This document shows, one piece after another, positions 51,910 through 61,016 of a stretch of DNA of 64,000 nt. Position numbers and translations under genes: made by a program. The stretch covers positions 1-64,000 of the forward strand of contig NZ_MWQH01000005.1 in assembly GCF_002210295.1 (NCBI RefSeq). The letters run 5' to 3'. Position 1 is the stretch's first letter. Every line of letters begins with the position of its first letter. The notes under the pieces are model-generated. The model did not search any database and had not been told where the DNA came from. It saw nothing but the letters and a program-made list of their open reading frames with translations. Source of the stretch: Fibrobacter sp. UWB5. Its GTDB lineage: Bacteria; Fibrobacterota; Fibrobacteria; Fibrobacterales; Fibrobacteraceae.

Positions 51910-54156
51910 CTACCTAAAACTGTATCTAATCTTAGTCGCGAAAGTGCGTCCCGGTTTAGATTCTCCATACTTATCGTAAACGGTTTCGTCCATAAAGTTA
52001 TCGACTTCAAAGCTCCAAGCGAGTTTGTTTTCCCACACGGAATATTCAATACCTAAATCCTGCGTGAACGATGCATCAATCTTTCTGCTTTGGCGAGAAC
52101 TGACTTTCCAGCCGTAATAGTATTCATCGGTGTAATTTGCGGCCCACCAGAACTTGACAAAATCGTTCTTGTTGAGTATATCACCCATGTGGAATTCGGC
52201 CATATAATTCGTAAAGAACCGCGGAATGTTCGGGATGATTGCATCTTCTAGAATTCCCTGCTTTGCATTATAATCGATATTGCGCAAATCCTGGAAAGTC
52301 CAGTTCGTTCCGAGCAACACCCATTCATTCACATCGAGTTTTACGTCGCCTTCGTAGCCCCAGCCGCGAATCGGGTCCATGTTAAAGTACGGCACCGACA
52401 TTTGTGAAGTACCCATATAATGGATGCGGTTCTTGTAATAGGAATAAAACACGTCTCCGTCAAATCGGAATCGTGCAAACAACGGGATTTCTTGCAAATC
52501 AAGAGACAGGCCCACGTTAAAATTGTCCGCTTCTTCGGGCTTGAGGTTTGTCGCGGCACTCACGCGCACTCCATCGCCAAAGAGTTCGTCAGGCGTGGGC
52601 AAGCGCACCGCATGCTGGTAGGAGCCCTTGACCGAAAGCGGCTTTACAATCCTAAACATCAAGCTTTCATCGTAACTGAAATCCGTATAATCGTTCGATT
52701 CTACAGAAGCCTGCTGCAACAAGCTCGTCGATGTGTTAGAAATTTCAGCCTTCAAGTAGTGAAATTTGAAACCAAGTAAGTTCTGCAACCTAGAATCAAA
52801 GAAATTATCTTCAAGCGAAAGGCCCGTCGTCACAGAAATTGTCTTTCCCGGGAAACCCGCCGTATTGAATCCCACCATTTCAGAGCCCACATCATCTTCA
52901 GGATCTTCCTTATGATACCTGAAAAGAGTATTCCAGTAAACAAACTGATTTTTAATGAACTGATAATCCAAATTCAACAAATTGTTGAAGTCATAAGCCT
53001 GAACAGTCCTCAGTTTCGGGAGTCCCATTGACGAAAGTTCGCCCACATTTTTCTTTGCCGTATCGCAAGCATACCAGTTGCGGCAATGCACTCGGCTCGT
53101 ATCAATGACTTTATTTTCGCCATATCCGAACGAAAAATGGTTTCCAAAATTCAAGTCTTTCACAAAGATATTCTTCTTGTCAAGCCCGAATGTCGCTCCA
53201 AAATTGTACCCTTCGGACATCGCTTCCACAATGCGGTTTGCATCGCCCTGAATTTCCTTCTCAAACGCACCGTAGCTTACACCCAGCGAAACCTGGTCAA
53301 ACCAAGCATTCATCAAGTTTGCAAAAGCCTGTACATTGTAAGAGGTGTAATGGTCGTGATCGCGAACAATGCTCGTGTCTTTGCCCGTAGAACTTTTCAT
53401 ATAAGGCGAAGTAAATTTGTAATCGTTGTCGGAATGGTTAAAATACCCCGACACACCCACTTCCAAGCCTGCGCCACCCACAATACTATCCACCAAGTGG
53501 CTCGCCGTTACAGAAGCCTTGTGCGTATTAAAACTCGAAAGGCTGTAAGAAGCGTCAATCGAATTGGCAGGACGTTTCTTGGTAATGATATTGATAGCAC
53601 CGCCTGCGCCATCCGTTGCAAAACGTGCCGGAACATACCCCTTATAGACTTCGATATCGGCAATTTGATCAATAGGAATATCGTCAAGGCCCAAGTTGCC
53701 CTGTGTTTCGACAGGAACACCGTTCACGAGCACCTTGATATTCTTGCCTTCCATGCCGCGAATGTTGATTTTACCTTCGCTGCCCACGCCACCGGACTTG
53801 CGCACCTTAACGCCCGAAGCGGAATTGACCGCCTTCGAAACAGTCTTGCTGGTATTCTGCATTTCAGCAGCATCAATCGTCGCAACCGATTCGGCCTTTT
53901 TTGCCTGTTTAGCCTGTTCCGCTTCTATTTCAGATTCCACCGATAGTTCATCTAGCTGCGTAACCCCCGACGCACTTACTTGTGCAGGGGCACCTGAATT
54001 CGACACATCGGCAGACTCCGAATTTTCTGGAGCAGTTTCTTCCAGAAAATCGTCTATCGAGGTAATTTCATCATCTTGAGCACGGACCGAAACCGCACCA
54101 ACCGTAGCAAATATAAGGGCAAGCGTGGCCGCCTTGTAAATAAACATCTTTTTCAT
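51910..54156 (-). CDS. TonB-dependent outer-membrane receptor
   Basis: 748 residues. A signal peptide MKKMFIYKAATLALIFATVG is followed by a Ser/Glu-rich region and a plug domain (VLVNGVPVETQGNLGLDDIPIDQIADIEVYKGYVPARFATDGAGGAINI split over about 155-205), then a 22-strand barrel ending IRYSFR. It should carry a siderophore or other iron chelate across the outer membrane. ATG 54156 was preferred for the signal peptide; a TTG 30 nt upstream has a GGAG and is possible. Next to a propeller lipoprotein, like XusA-XusB. TonB/ExbBD are not in the window. Confidence 0.9.
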   Translation of the reverse strand: MKKMFIYKAATLALIFATVGAVSVRAQDDEITSIDDFLEETAPENSESADVSNSGAPAQVSASGVTQLDELSVESEIEAEQAKQAKKAESVATIDAAEMQNTSKTVSKAVNSASGVKVRKSGGVGSEGKINIRGMEGKNIKVLVNGVPVETQGNLGLDDIPIDQIADIEVYKGYVPARFATDGAGGAINIITKKRPANSIDASYSLSSFNTHKASVTASHLVDSIVGGAGLEVGVSGYFNHSDNDYKFTSPYMKSSTGKDTSIVRDHDHYTSYNVQAFANLMNAWFDQVSLGVSYGAFEKEIQGDANRIVEAMSEGYNFGATFGLDKKNIFVKDLNFGNHFSFGYGENKVIDTSRVHCRNWYACDTAKKNVGELSSMGLPKLRTVQAYDFNNLLNLDYQFIKNQFVYWNTLFRYHKEDPEDDVGSEMVGFNTAGFPGKTISVTTGLSLEDNFFDSRLQNLLGFKFHYLKAEISNTSTSLLQQASVESNDYTDFSYDESLMFRIVKPLSVKGSYQHAVRLPTPDELFGDGVRVSAATNLKPEEADNFNVGLSLDLQEIPLFARFRFDGDVFYSYYKNRIHYMGTSQMSVPYFNMDPIRGWGYEGDVKLDVNEWVLLGTNWTFQDLRNIDYNAKQGILEDAIIPNIPRFFTNYMAEFHMGDILNKNDFVKFWWAANYTDEYYYGWKVSSRQSRKIDASFTQDLGIEYSVWENKLAWSFEVDNFMDETVYDKYGESKPGRTFATKIRYSFR

Positions 54157-54189
54157 CGCAGCGCAATTGAGCAAATTTTCGCTCAAAAT

Positions 54190-54206
54190 TCTACTCCAAA
54201 TAGGCT
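54190..54206 (-). promoter_or_regulatory. GGAGTAGAA element of the TonB receptor gene
   Basis: On the minus strand CCTATTTGGAGTAGAAT. The candidate -10 27 bp on (TCAATT) is poor and would give almost no leader. GGAG here could also serve the upstream TTG start. Confidence 0.4.
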
Positions 54207-54237
54207 GCTAAAAACCCGAATAGTTTTTTCCTTTTCA

Positions 54238-54273
54238 TAAAGCAAAATCCGCCCTTGCTTAAGCAAGAACGGA
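54238..54273 (-). terminator. Terminator of the propeller lipoprotein gene
   Basis: On the minus strand TCCGTTCTTGC/GCAAGGGCGGA with TTAA loop, then TTTTGCTTTAT. It separates the lipoprotein and TonB transcripts. Confidence 0.8.
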
Positions 54274-54317
54274 AGTTTGTGTTTATGAGGATATTGAGGT
54301 TTTATGGAGATTTTTTC

Positions 54318-55658
54318 TTACTTGAGTGGCACAATCCACATCGGAATCGGTTCCACCGTAGCAATCTTTTCGGCCTTTTCCGTCTTCGGGTCATAACGGA
54401 AGTAGGCATTGCCGTCTTCTTCGGTAGACACAGCAAAAATCACGGTACCGTCTTCATCAATGTACTTACCATAGCTAGCCCAGCTAGAAGAGTAACCAAT
54501 CGGGAGAGCCTTCATGGTCTTCTTGGCAAGATCGATTTCCACCGGCTTGCAAGTGTTATTGTGGTAGCTATCCATATCAGTCCAAACCTGCTGCAGGTCC
54601 ACCATCACGTTCAAGAATGCATAAACCTTAGTTCCATTCGCGTAGGTAGTGGGGCTCAGGTACTTGAAGTTACCTTTCTTGGTAACATCATCGATAGCGA
54701 CTTCCTTGGTTACGAGCCAAGCATAATCCTTATCGAACTTGGTTTCACCCACCTTGATACGCAGGAAGCCATCAACCTGGCCGGGAGCATAGCCCCAGGA
54801 GGCGTTACTGTAGCAGTAAATGTAGCCATCAGCAACAATGAACGCCTGATTCTGAGAGTCGTCAAGAGAGCCCACAGCAGCAACGCGGTCATCTTCGGCC
54901 ACGGCAATCACGGAATCCTTTTCAACGTCAATGATAGCGACTTGAGCCGTATTACCGGTAGCATAGTCGCTCACGTTCTGCAAGAGGCCAACGTAGAGGC
55001 GACCATCCACAATCACGCCAGTACCCGGGCTCACCACGAGAGCGTCATCACCCTTGTACTTAGAAAGGTCTATTGCGCCGGTGGTTTCCATGGTCTTCGG
55101 ATTGATGATAAGGAGCGAATCAAGCATGCCGCCCAAATAGGCCTTTTCTTCGTTCACAAAGTAAATGTGGTTCGCCCATACGCCCGGGAGCGTGAGTTCA
55201 GCAGACTTTTTACCAATCTTGTTGTTGGCATCGAGGCTGTAGCGGGCAATGGAACCGATGTCAAGGTCTGCAATGAATAGAGATCCATCGTAATAAACGA
55301 CACCTGCGCGGGTGCCGACTTCAATATAGTCCTTGCCCAAATCACCGGTGTGGTCCAGAGACATGGTGCCAATGAACATCGTTTCGCCCGAAGCGATCGA
55401 TGTTGCGAATTCACGCTTGTATTCGCCCTTTTCTTCTTTCTTAGAACTGCTAGAGACGTCCTTGCTATCGCTAGATTTAGCTTCGCTACTGCTAGACTTG
55501 CCCTTACTGCTGCTAGATTTGTCCTTGCTGTCGCCGGACTTTTCAGTCGAAGAGGAAGAGAGTTCCTTGTCGTTGTCAGAGCTTGCCGAAGAGGAATCGT
55601 CGCAAGCAACCAGCATACCGAGCGACACGATGAGCGCCGCCAAGAATCTTTTTTTCAT
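54318..55658 (-). CDS. Surface lipoprotein with beta-propeller-like domain (XusB/DUF4374-like)
   Basis: 446 residues. Lipobox LVAC with lipid Cys C19. A low-complexity Ser/Lys/Asp linker (about 20-75) is followed by repeated blade-like units (e.g. GVVYYDGSLFIADLD, GVIVDGRLYVGLLQ, AFIVADGYIYCYS) typical of a beta-propeller. In Bacteroides, XusB is a DUF4374 propeller lipoprotein that captures xenosiderophores for the TonB receptor XusA; the TonB gene here is the next one. Family assignment is by eye. Regulated through three GGAGT elements upstream. Confidence 0.75.
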   Translation of the reverse strand: MKKRFLAALIVSLGMLVACDDSSSASSDNDKELSSSSTEKSGDSKDKSSSSKGKSSSSEAKSSDSKDVSSSSKKEEKGEYKREFATSIASGETMFIGTMSLDHTGDLGKDYIEVGTRAGVVYYDGSLFIADLDIGSIARYSLDANNKIGKKSAELTLPGVWANHIYFVNEEKAYLGGMLDSLLIINPKTMETTGAIDLSKYKGDDALVVSPGTGVIVDGRLYVGLLQNVSDYATGNTAQVAIIDVEKDSVIAVAEDDRVAAVGSLDDSQNQAFIVADGYIYCYSNASWGYAPGQVDGFLRIKVGETKFDKDYAWLVTKEVAIDDVTKKGNFKYLSPTTYANGTKVYAFLNVMVDLQQVWTDMDSYHNNTCKPVEIDLAKKTMKALPIGYSSSWASYGKYIDEDGTVIFAVSTEEDGNAYFRYDPKTEKAEKIATVEPIPMWIVPLK

Positions 55659-55734
55659 ATTAGCTCCTGAAATGGTGCGGAAAAACCGCGGTTGTTAATT
55701 TTGCGGAGCATTTTAGAAATGTCTTTGGGGCCGT

Positions 55735-55831
55735 TCTACTCCAAACGGAGGTGGAAAAATCCGATTGGATTTTTAAGGGGGAAATCGTCTTTTTCGTTTT
55801 GTTTTAACTCCGTTCAGTCATTTTTCACTCC
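55735..55831 (-). promoter_or_regulatory. Three GGAGT elements upstream of the propeller lipoprotein gene
   Basis: GGAGT (minus strand) at 55742-55738, 55811-55807 and 55831-55827. The last two sit in TGNCTGAAYGGAGT repeats exactly 20 bp apart. The first, TTTGGAGTAGAAC, is 27 bp from TAAAAT (55715-55710), a good -10. This lies in the 55659-55970 divergent gap, which has no gene. Confidence 0.65.
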
Positions 55832-55882
55832 ATTCAGACATTATTGCAATAAAATTTTTCTATTGCCGTCACAAAATTAGCC

Positions 55883-55918
55883 TTGACGAAGTTTTGTTTA
55901 CTAATTAGATTTGGCTTA
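55883..55918 (+). promoter_or_regulatory. araC promoter with overlapping imperfect iron box
   Basis: TTGACG-17-TAGATT (55883-55911). TTAGATTTGGCTTA (55905-55918) overlaps the -10 and matches TTAG-N6-CTAA with one base change. The stretch AAAATTAGCCTTGAC before it recurs in front of the DUF3793 gene. Confidence 0.6.
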
Positions 55919-55970
55919 CTTTTTAAGACTAGACTAACAAAGCCAGTTTAAAGAGATTTTTGAGGGAAAT

Positions 55971-56807
55971 ATGTTGAATATTAACGGAATTGAATGGTTG
56001 CACAAAGTCGGGTGCTACCATACAACGCTTGAAAGGGATCCGCTCCTGGTTCTTGAATTTTGCCGAAAGGGGCAAATCAGCTGGGCCGGCGGAGCACTCC
56101 CCTGCAATCAGCTGAAGGCAGGAGAAATGCTGGTTTACGACGCGTGGACTTCGGGAGCGCTAACGCGTTCCGCCGATTACTGCGGCGACCGCATCTTGTT
56201 CTTTGAAGAATCGATAAAGTACATCCGCGAACATTTTGCAGGTTTTCTGATTGACATCAAGATGCTCGCACAGAAAATGTGCCGACCGGGCCGACCGTTT
56301 ATCGTCCACACCAAGGAAGAAGTCGCCAGCGCCTTCGAAAAGATTGACAACAAGTCAAAGAATTTGCAGGCGGAATATGGCAGGCTCGCCATTTTGGAGC
56401 TTTTGCTCACCCTGAAAAACCTAGACACGCAGCGAGAATCCATTTGCCGCGAATGCAATTTATCTTCGATGCAAATTGAAAAAATCTACTGCATCCGTTC
56501 TTTTATCTGCGAAAACATGGACAGTCATTTCACCATCGAGGAACTTTCCAACAAGTTTGACATGCCGCCTACCGCAATGAAACTCTGCTTCAAGAACGTG
56601 TTCGGTTTGCCGGTATTCACTTACGCTCGCCGCGAGCGCATGAAACTGGCCGCCAAGCAACTTCGCGAGTGCGACCGTGGAATTCTTGAGATCGCAGGCG
56701 AAGTCGGCTACAATAACGGGAGCAAGTTCGCCCACGCCTTCCAGGATGTGATGGGCATGACCCCAAAGGAATACAGGAAAAAATACAGGATGACAAACGT
56801 CGCATAA
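55971..56807 (+). CDS. AraC-family transcriptional regulator (YbtA/PchR-like)
   Basis: 278 residues. The C-terminal 100 residues hold two helix-turn-helices: FTIEELSNKFDMPPTAMKLCFKN and ILEIAGEVGYNNGSKFAHAFQ, ending TPKEYRKKYR. The N-terminal sensor domain probably binds a ligand, in analogy to YbtA and PchR, which respond to ferri-siderophores. Its ATPase/permease neighbours start 2 nt later, so it is the first gene of an araC-ABC-ABC operon. Divergent from the propeller lipoprotein. Confidence 0.88.
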   Translation: MLNINGIEWLHKVGCYHTTLERDPLLVLEFCRKGQISWAGGALPCNQLKAGEMLVYDAWTSGALTRSADYCGDRILFFEESIKYIREHFAGFLIDIKMLAQKMCRPGRPFIVHTKEEVASAFEKIDNKSKNLQAEYGRLAILELLLTLKNLDTQRESICRECNLSSMQIEKIYCIRSFICENMDSHFTIEELSNKFDMPPTAMKLCFKNVFGLPVFTYARRERMKLAAKQLRECDRGILEIAGEVGYNNGSKFAHAFQDVMGMTPKEYRKKYRMTNVA

Positions 56808-56809
56808 TT

Positions 56810-58594
56810 ATGAAAAAGACATTCTCTAAACTCTACGCTTACATGGGATCGCGAAAACCGCTGTTCCCGCTTGCATTGATTCTCTCGGCATTGAGCGCCA
56901 TCGCGGGGCTCGTGCCGTTTTTACTGATGTGGCTCATTGTCCGCGAGGTGATCTCTGGCGGTGACATGACGAACATCAAGATTTTTGACTACTCCATCGG
57001 AGCGGTCCTCGCCTCGGTCACAAGCGTATTGCTCTACTTTGCGGCCCTCGCCTGCTCGCACATGGTTGCATTCAGGCTCGAAGGCGACCTGCGTCGATTC
57101 GCCATGAAAAAGTTGATGTCAGCTCCGCTTGGATTTTTCGACAAGAACCCGACAGGCAAACTCCGCAAGATTATCGACGACAATGCTGCAATTACGCACA
57201 CCTTCGTCGCGCACGAAATGCCCGATATTTCGGGCACCATCCTGATTCCCATCGTGGCGCTTGTGATGATGTTCGTTTTCGATTGGCGACTCGGTCTTGC
57301 CTCTTTGGTGCCTATCGCCTACGCCTTGTTCATTTTGGGCACCCTTGGCCGCAGGGGAACCAAGTTCATGGAACGCTACATGCAGGCCCTCGAAGAGATG
57401 AACTCCGAAGCGGTGGAATACGTGCGCGGAATTCCCGTAGTCAAGGTTTTCCAACAGACGATTTTTTCGTTCAAGAGTTTCTACAACAGCATCGTGACTT
57501 ACCACAAGATGGTCACAGCCTATTCCGACAACTGGAAAGTCCCTTACTGCATCTACACGATTCTCGTGAACGGATTCGTGCTGTTCCTGGTGCCGACGGC
57601 AGCGCTCATTATCGGTAACAACGGCGATGTAAAACTCACCATCGTGAACATGATGATTTACGTGTTGGTAACACCGCTGTTCTCGCAATGCGTGATGCGC
57701 AGCATGTACCTGAGCAATGCCACGAACCAGGCGGGAATCGCGGTTGACCGTATCAACGATATCGCCCGCACCAAGGATTTGGAAGTATGCGACAATCCGG
57801 TGCCGATGCAAAAATTCGATGTAGAATTCCAGAACGTGAACTTCACCTATCCCGATACCGACAAGCAGGTATTGAGCGACATTTCGCTCACGGTACCGGC
57901 GGGCCATACGGTAGCGCTTGTCGGGCCTTCGGGCGGCGGCAAGAGTACAATCGCAAAACTTTTGCCGCGATTCTTCGATGTCGATAGCGGCGAGATTACT
58001 ATTGGCGGTGTTCCCGTAAAGCAGATTGACCCGAAGGAACTGATGAAGAACGTTTCGTTCGTGTTCCAGAACACGCGCCTTTTCAAGATGAGCATTTTGG
58101 ACAACGTTCGCTACGGCATGCCCGATGCAACTCTCGAGCAGGTAAACAAGGCGCTTGATCTTGCGCAGTGCCGCGAAATTATTGACAAGCTGCCGGGCGG
58201 TATCGACACCGTTATCGGGAGCAAGGGAACTTATCTTTCGGGTGGCGAGCAGCAGCGAGTGGTGCTTGCGCGCGCTATCTTGAAGAACGCTCCCATCGTG
58301 GTGCTAGACGAGGCGACCGCCTTTGCTGACCCAGAAAACGAACGCTTGATTCAAGAAGCTTTGCACAAACTGGCCGCAGGCAAGACCGTTCTGATGATCG
58401 CCCACAGGCTTACAAGCGTGGTGAACGCCGACCAGATTATCGTTGTTGAAGATGGCGAAATCGCTGAACGCGGAACGCACGACGAATTACTTGAAAAGAA
58501 CGGCATTTATGCCAAGATGTGGGCCGAATACCAACAGTCTGTCACATGGACCCTCGACAATTCCAAGGATAATGAAGGAGGCGAAAATGTATAA
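56810..58594 (+). CDS. ABC transporter permease/ATPase 1 (YbtP-like)
   Basis: 594 residues: a six-helix exporter-type membrane domain (about 1-310) and an ATPase with Walker A GPSGGGKST, signature LSGGEQQRV, Walker B IVVLDEATAFADPENE and switch AHR. The ATAFADPE form is typical of YbtP/YbtQ and IrtAB transporters, which have an exporter fold but take up ferri-siderophores. It overlaps the next gene by 8 nt and probably forms a heterodimer with it. Confidence 0.9.
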   Translation: MKKTFSKLYAYMGSRKPLFPLALILSALSAIAGLVPFLLMWLIVREVISGGDMTNIKIFDYSIGAVLASVTSVLLYFAALACSHMVAFRLEGDLRRFAMKKLMSAPLGFFDKNPTGKLRKIIDDNAAITHTFVAHEMPDISGTILIPIVALVMMFVFDWRLGLASLVPIAYALFILGTLGRRGTKFMERYMQALEEMNSEAVEYVRGIPVVKVFQQTIFSFKSFYNSIVTYHKMVTAYSDNWKVPYCIYTILVNGFVLFLVPTAALIIGNNGDVKLTIVNMMIYVLVTPLFSQCVMRSMYLSNATNQAGIAVDRINDIARTKDLEVCDNPVPMQKFDVEFQNVNFTYPDTDKQVLSDISLTVPAGHTVALVGPSGGGKSTIAKLLPRFFDVDSGEITIGGVPVKQIDPKELMKNVSFVFQNTRLFKMSILDNVRYGMPDATLEQVNKALDLAQCREIIDKLPGGIDTVIGSKGTYLSGGEQQRVVLARAILKNAPIVVLDEATAFADPENERLIQEALHKLAAGKTVLMIAHRLTSVVNADQIIVVEDGEIAERGTHDELLEKNGIYAKMWAEYQQSVTWTLDNSKDNEGGENV

Positions 58595-60317
58595 GTGGGT
58601 TCAGAATACTTTTGCTCTTTCGGAAGAAGGCTCCCGCACGTTTGTCCGTGGCGTTGTCTGGACATTCCTGCACTTTGTTTCACTTATGTTCCCGATGATG
58701 ATGCTCTTTTATTTTTTGATGGAGCAGATGGGCATTGGTGAATTTGCAGGCAAAACTCCGCACGGAACCTTGTTCTATGTGGGAATTGCTGCAGTCCTGT
58801 TTATCGTGATGCTTGTCATTTACAGGTTTTCGTACAGTGCGACTTACAGCAGCGTGTACGACGAAAGTATGCGCCGCCGCGTCTCGATTGCCGAAAAACT
58901 CCGCAAGTTGCCGCTCTCGTTCTTTGGCAAGAAGAACCTTTCGGACTTGACTTCGACCATCATGGACGATTGCAACGCACTCGAAATGATTTTCTCGCAT
59001 GCGGTGCCGGAACTTTTCGCCGCCATCGGGAGCGTCACCATAATCGGAATCATGCTGTTCTGCTACAACTGGAAAATGTCTATCGCGCTTTTCTGGGTGG
59101 TGCCCGCAGCAGCATTGCTCATTGCGCTTTCCAAGAAAATTCAGGACCGCTGGTTCCAGAGTTCTTACAATGCGCGTCGTGAAATCATGGAAGACATCCA
59201 GGAAGGCCTCGAAAACGTGCAGGAAATCCGTTCCTACTCGGGCGAAGCCGCCTACCTCGACCATTTCGACAAGGACTGCATCAAATACGAAAAAACGCAG
59301 ATGGATTCCGATATCAAGGTTGGCATGTTCCTGAATTCGGCGCAGGGCATTCTCAAGATGGGTCTTGCCACGGTGCTGATTACAGGCGCAAGGCTTTGGA
59401 CCAAGGGCGAAATCGACGTGTTTACCTACCTGGTGTTCATCGTATGCGCGGCAACGGTCTACAATCCGGTTTTCTTGGTGTTCAACAATCTCGCCGAGCT
59501 CTTCTTTGTGAATGTGCGCCTGCGCCGATTCCGCGAAATGGACCAGATGAAACCTCAGGAAGGCGTAACGGCATTCGTTCCCCAGAATTACGATATCGAA
59601 TTCAAGGATGTCGACTTCAATTACAACGAGAACAAGCAAGTCCTGAAAAAAGTTTCGTTCACGGCAAAGCAGGGCGAAATCACCGCACTTGTGGGCCCGA
59701 GCGGCAGCGGAAAGACGACTGCAGCAAAACTCGCGGCACGCTTCTGGGATATTCAAGGTGGCAAGGTGACCCTCGGCGGGCAGGACATCAGCAAGATTGA
59801 CCCTGAAACGCTCCTCAAGAATTTCTCCATCGTCTTCCAGGACGTGGTGCTGTTCAACACAAGCATCAAGGACAATATCCGCATCGGCAAGCGCGATGCC
59901 AGCGACGAAGAAATCCTGAAGGTCGCAAAACTCGCGGGATGCGACGAATTCGTGCAGAAGATGCCGCAAGGCTATGACACTGTCATCGGTGAAAACGGCG
60001 AAACGCTCTCGGGCGGTGAACGCCAGCGCATCTCGATTGCACGCGCCCTGTTGAAAGATGCGCCCATCATCTTGCTCGACGAGGCGACCGCAAGCCTCGA
60101 CGTAGAAAACGAATCCAAGATCCAGCGCGGCATTTCGCAGCTGGTAAAGGGCAAGACTGTCATCATCATCGCGCACCGCATGCGTACCATCGCAAACGCC
60201 GACAAGGTCGTGGTGCTGCAAGACGGTCACATCGCCGAAACGGGCACCCCTGCCGAGCTCAAGGCGAAAGGCGGCCTATTCAGCAAGATGCTCGAATTGC
60301 AAATGAACAAAAATTAA
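58587..60317 (+). CDS. ABC transporter permease/ATPase 2 (YbtQ-like)
   Basis: 576 residues, same architecture as its neighbour. Walker A GPSGSGKTT, signature LSGGERQRI, Walker B ILLDEATASLDVENE, AHR switch. ATG 58587 was chosen because GGAGG lies 5 nt upstream inside the preceding gene; a longer in-frame reading has no ribosome site. Last gene of the araC operon. Confidence 0.9.
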   Translation: MYKWVQNTFALSEEGSRTFVRGVVWTFLHFVSLMFPMMMLFYFLMEQMGIGEFAGKTPHGTLFYVGIAAVLFIVMLVIYRFSYSATYSSVYDESMRRRVSIAEKLRKLPLSFFGKKNLSDLTSTIMDDCNALEMIFSHAVPELFAAIGSVTIIGIMLFCYNWKMSIALFWVVPAAALLIALSKKIQDRWFQSSYNARREIMEDIQEGLENVQEIRSYSGEAAYLDHFDKDCIKYEKTQMDSDIKVGMFLNSAQGILKMGLATVLITGARLWTKGEIDVFTYLVFIVCAATVYNPVFLVFNNLAELFFVNVRLRRFREMDQMKPQEGVTAFVPQNYDIEFKDVDFNYNENKQVLKKVSFTAKQGEITALVGPSGSGKTTAAKLAARFWDIQGGKVTLGGQDISKIDPETLLKNFSIVFQDVVLFNTSIKDNIRIGKRDASDEEILKVAKLAGCDEFVQKMPQGYDTVIGENGETLSGGERQRISIARALLKDAPIILLDEATASLDVENESKIQRGISQLVKGKTVIIIAHRMRTIANADKVVVLQDGHIAETGTPAELKAKGGLFSKMLELQMNKN

Positions 60318-60326
60318 TACAAAATT

Positions 60327-60353
60327 AGCCTTGACAAACATCAAGGCTTTTTT
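60327..60353 (+). terminator. Terminator of araC-ABC operon, overlapping next promoter
   Basis: AGCCTTGA/TCAAGGCT stem with a 6-nt loop, then TTTTT. The TTGACA of the next promoter lies in the stem and loop. Confidence 0.8.
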
Positions 60354-60376
60354 GTATATTTGTTAGAGAAATCTAA
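60331..60376 (+). promoter_or_regulatory. DUF3793-flavodoxin promoter with iron box
   Basis: TTGACA (60331-60336), an 18-bp spacer, TATATT (60355-60360), then the perfect palindrome-like TTAGAGAAATCTAA (60363-60376) right behind the -10, a classical repressor position. Confidence 0.75.
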
Positions 60377-60407
60377 CTTTACAATTTATTTGTAGTTTGA
60401 AATAAAA

Positions 60408-60974
60408 ATGAATCGCCTTTTAGACCACCGTCTCGTTCGCCAATGCGCGCCAACACTCGCCGGACTCAAGGTCGGAAGTTTATTCTGCCTTGAATCTTCA
60501 CCCAGCGAAACGCTGTGCAAACAACTCGCCCACTGGAACAAGGAACTCAACCCTCGCGGCGTGTGCGTGCGCGTTATCGCAGAACGCTGCGGGCGCAGTT
60601 TTATTTACGTCTATCGCGAAGACGCCCTGCAAAAGCTCATTGCCGAACCGGAAATCCGCCATTTTTTGGCTGCCTACGGCTACACAGACTTTAGCACCGA
60701 CTGTGCACTCGCATACATGACGGCGCGCATCCGCAAATGCCACTGTTTTCCGCACGAAGTCGGACTTTTCTTGGGCTACCCCCTCGAAGACGTGAAAGGA
60801 TTCATTATCAACGGCGGCAGGAATAGCAAATATACGGGCTACTGGAAAGTTTACGGCGATGTAACCGAATGCGAAAAACGGTTCGCCTGCTTTCGCAAGT
60901 GCTTCGATGTTTTCAACAAACTATTTGAAAAAGGATATTCGCTGCCGATGCTGACAGTCCGAAACGCAGCGTAA
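60408..60974 (+). CDS. DUF3793 family protein
   Basis: 188 residues. Conserved features of this domain are visible: CAPTLAGLKVGSLFCL near the start, FPHEVGLFLGYPLEDVKGFI in the middle, and a Cys-containing ECEKRFACFRKCFD. DUF3793 genes are often next to flavodoxin and Fe transport genes; function unknown. It heads a two-gene unit with the flavodoxin and is under an iron box, pointing to a role in iron starvation. Confidence 0.82.
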   Translation: MNRLLDHRLVRQCAPTLAGLKVGSLFCLESSPSETLCKQLAHWNKELNPRGVCVRVIAERCGRSFIYVYREDALQKLIAEPEIRHFLAAYGYTDFSTDCALAYMTARIRKCHCFPHEVGLFLGYPLEDVKGFIINGGRNSKYTGYWKVYGDVTECEKRFACFRKCFDVFNKLFEKGYSLPMLTVRNAA

Positions 60975-61016
60975 TCAAACGACATTTACCTCTTTAATTC
61001 ACCTAGGAGAATCACA

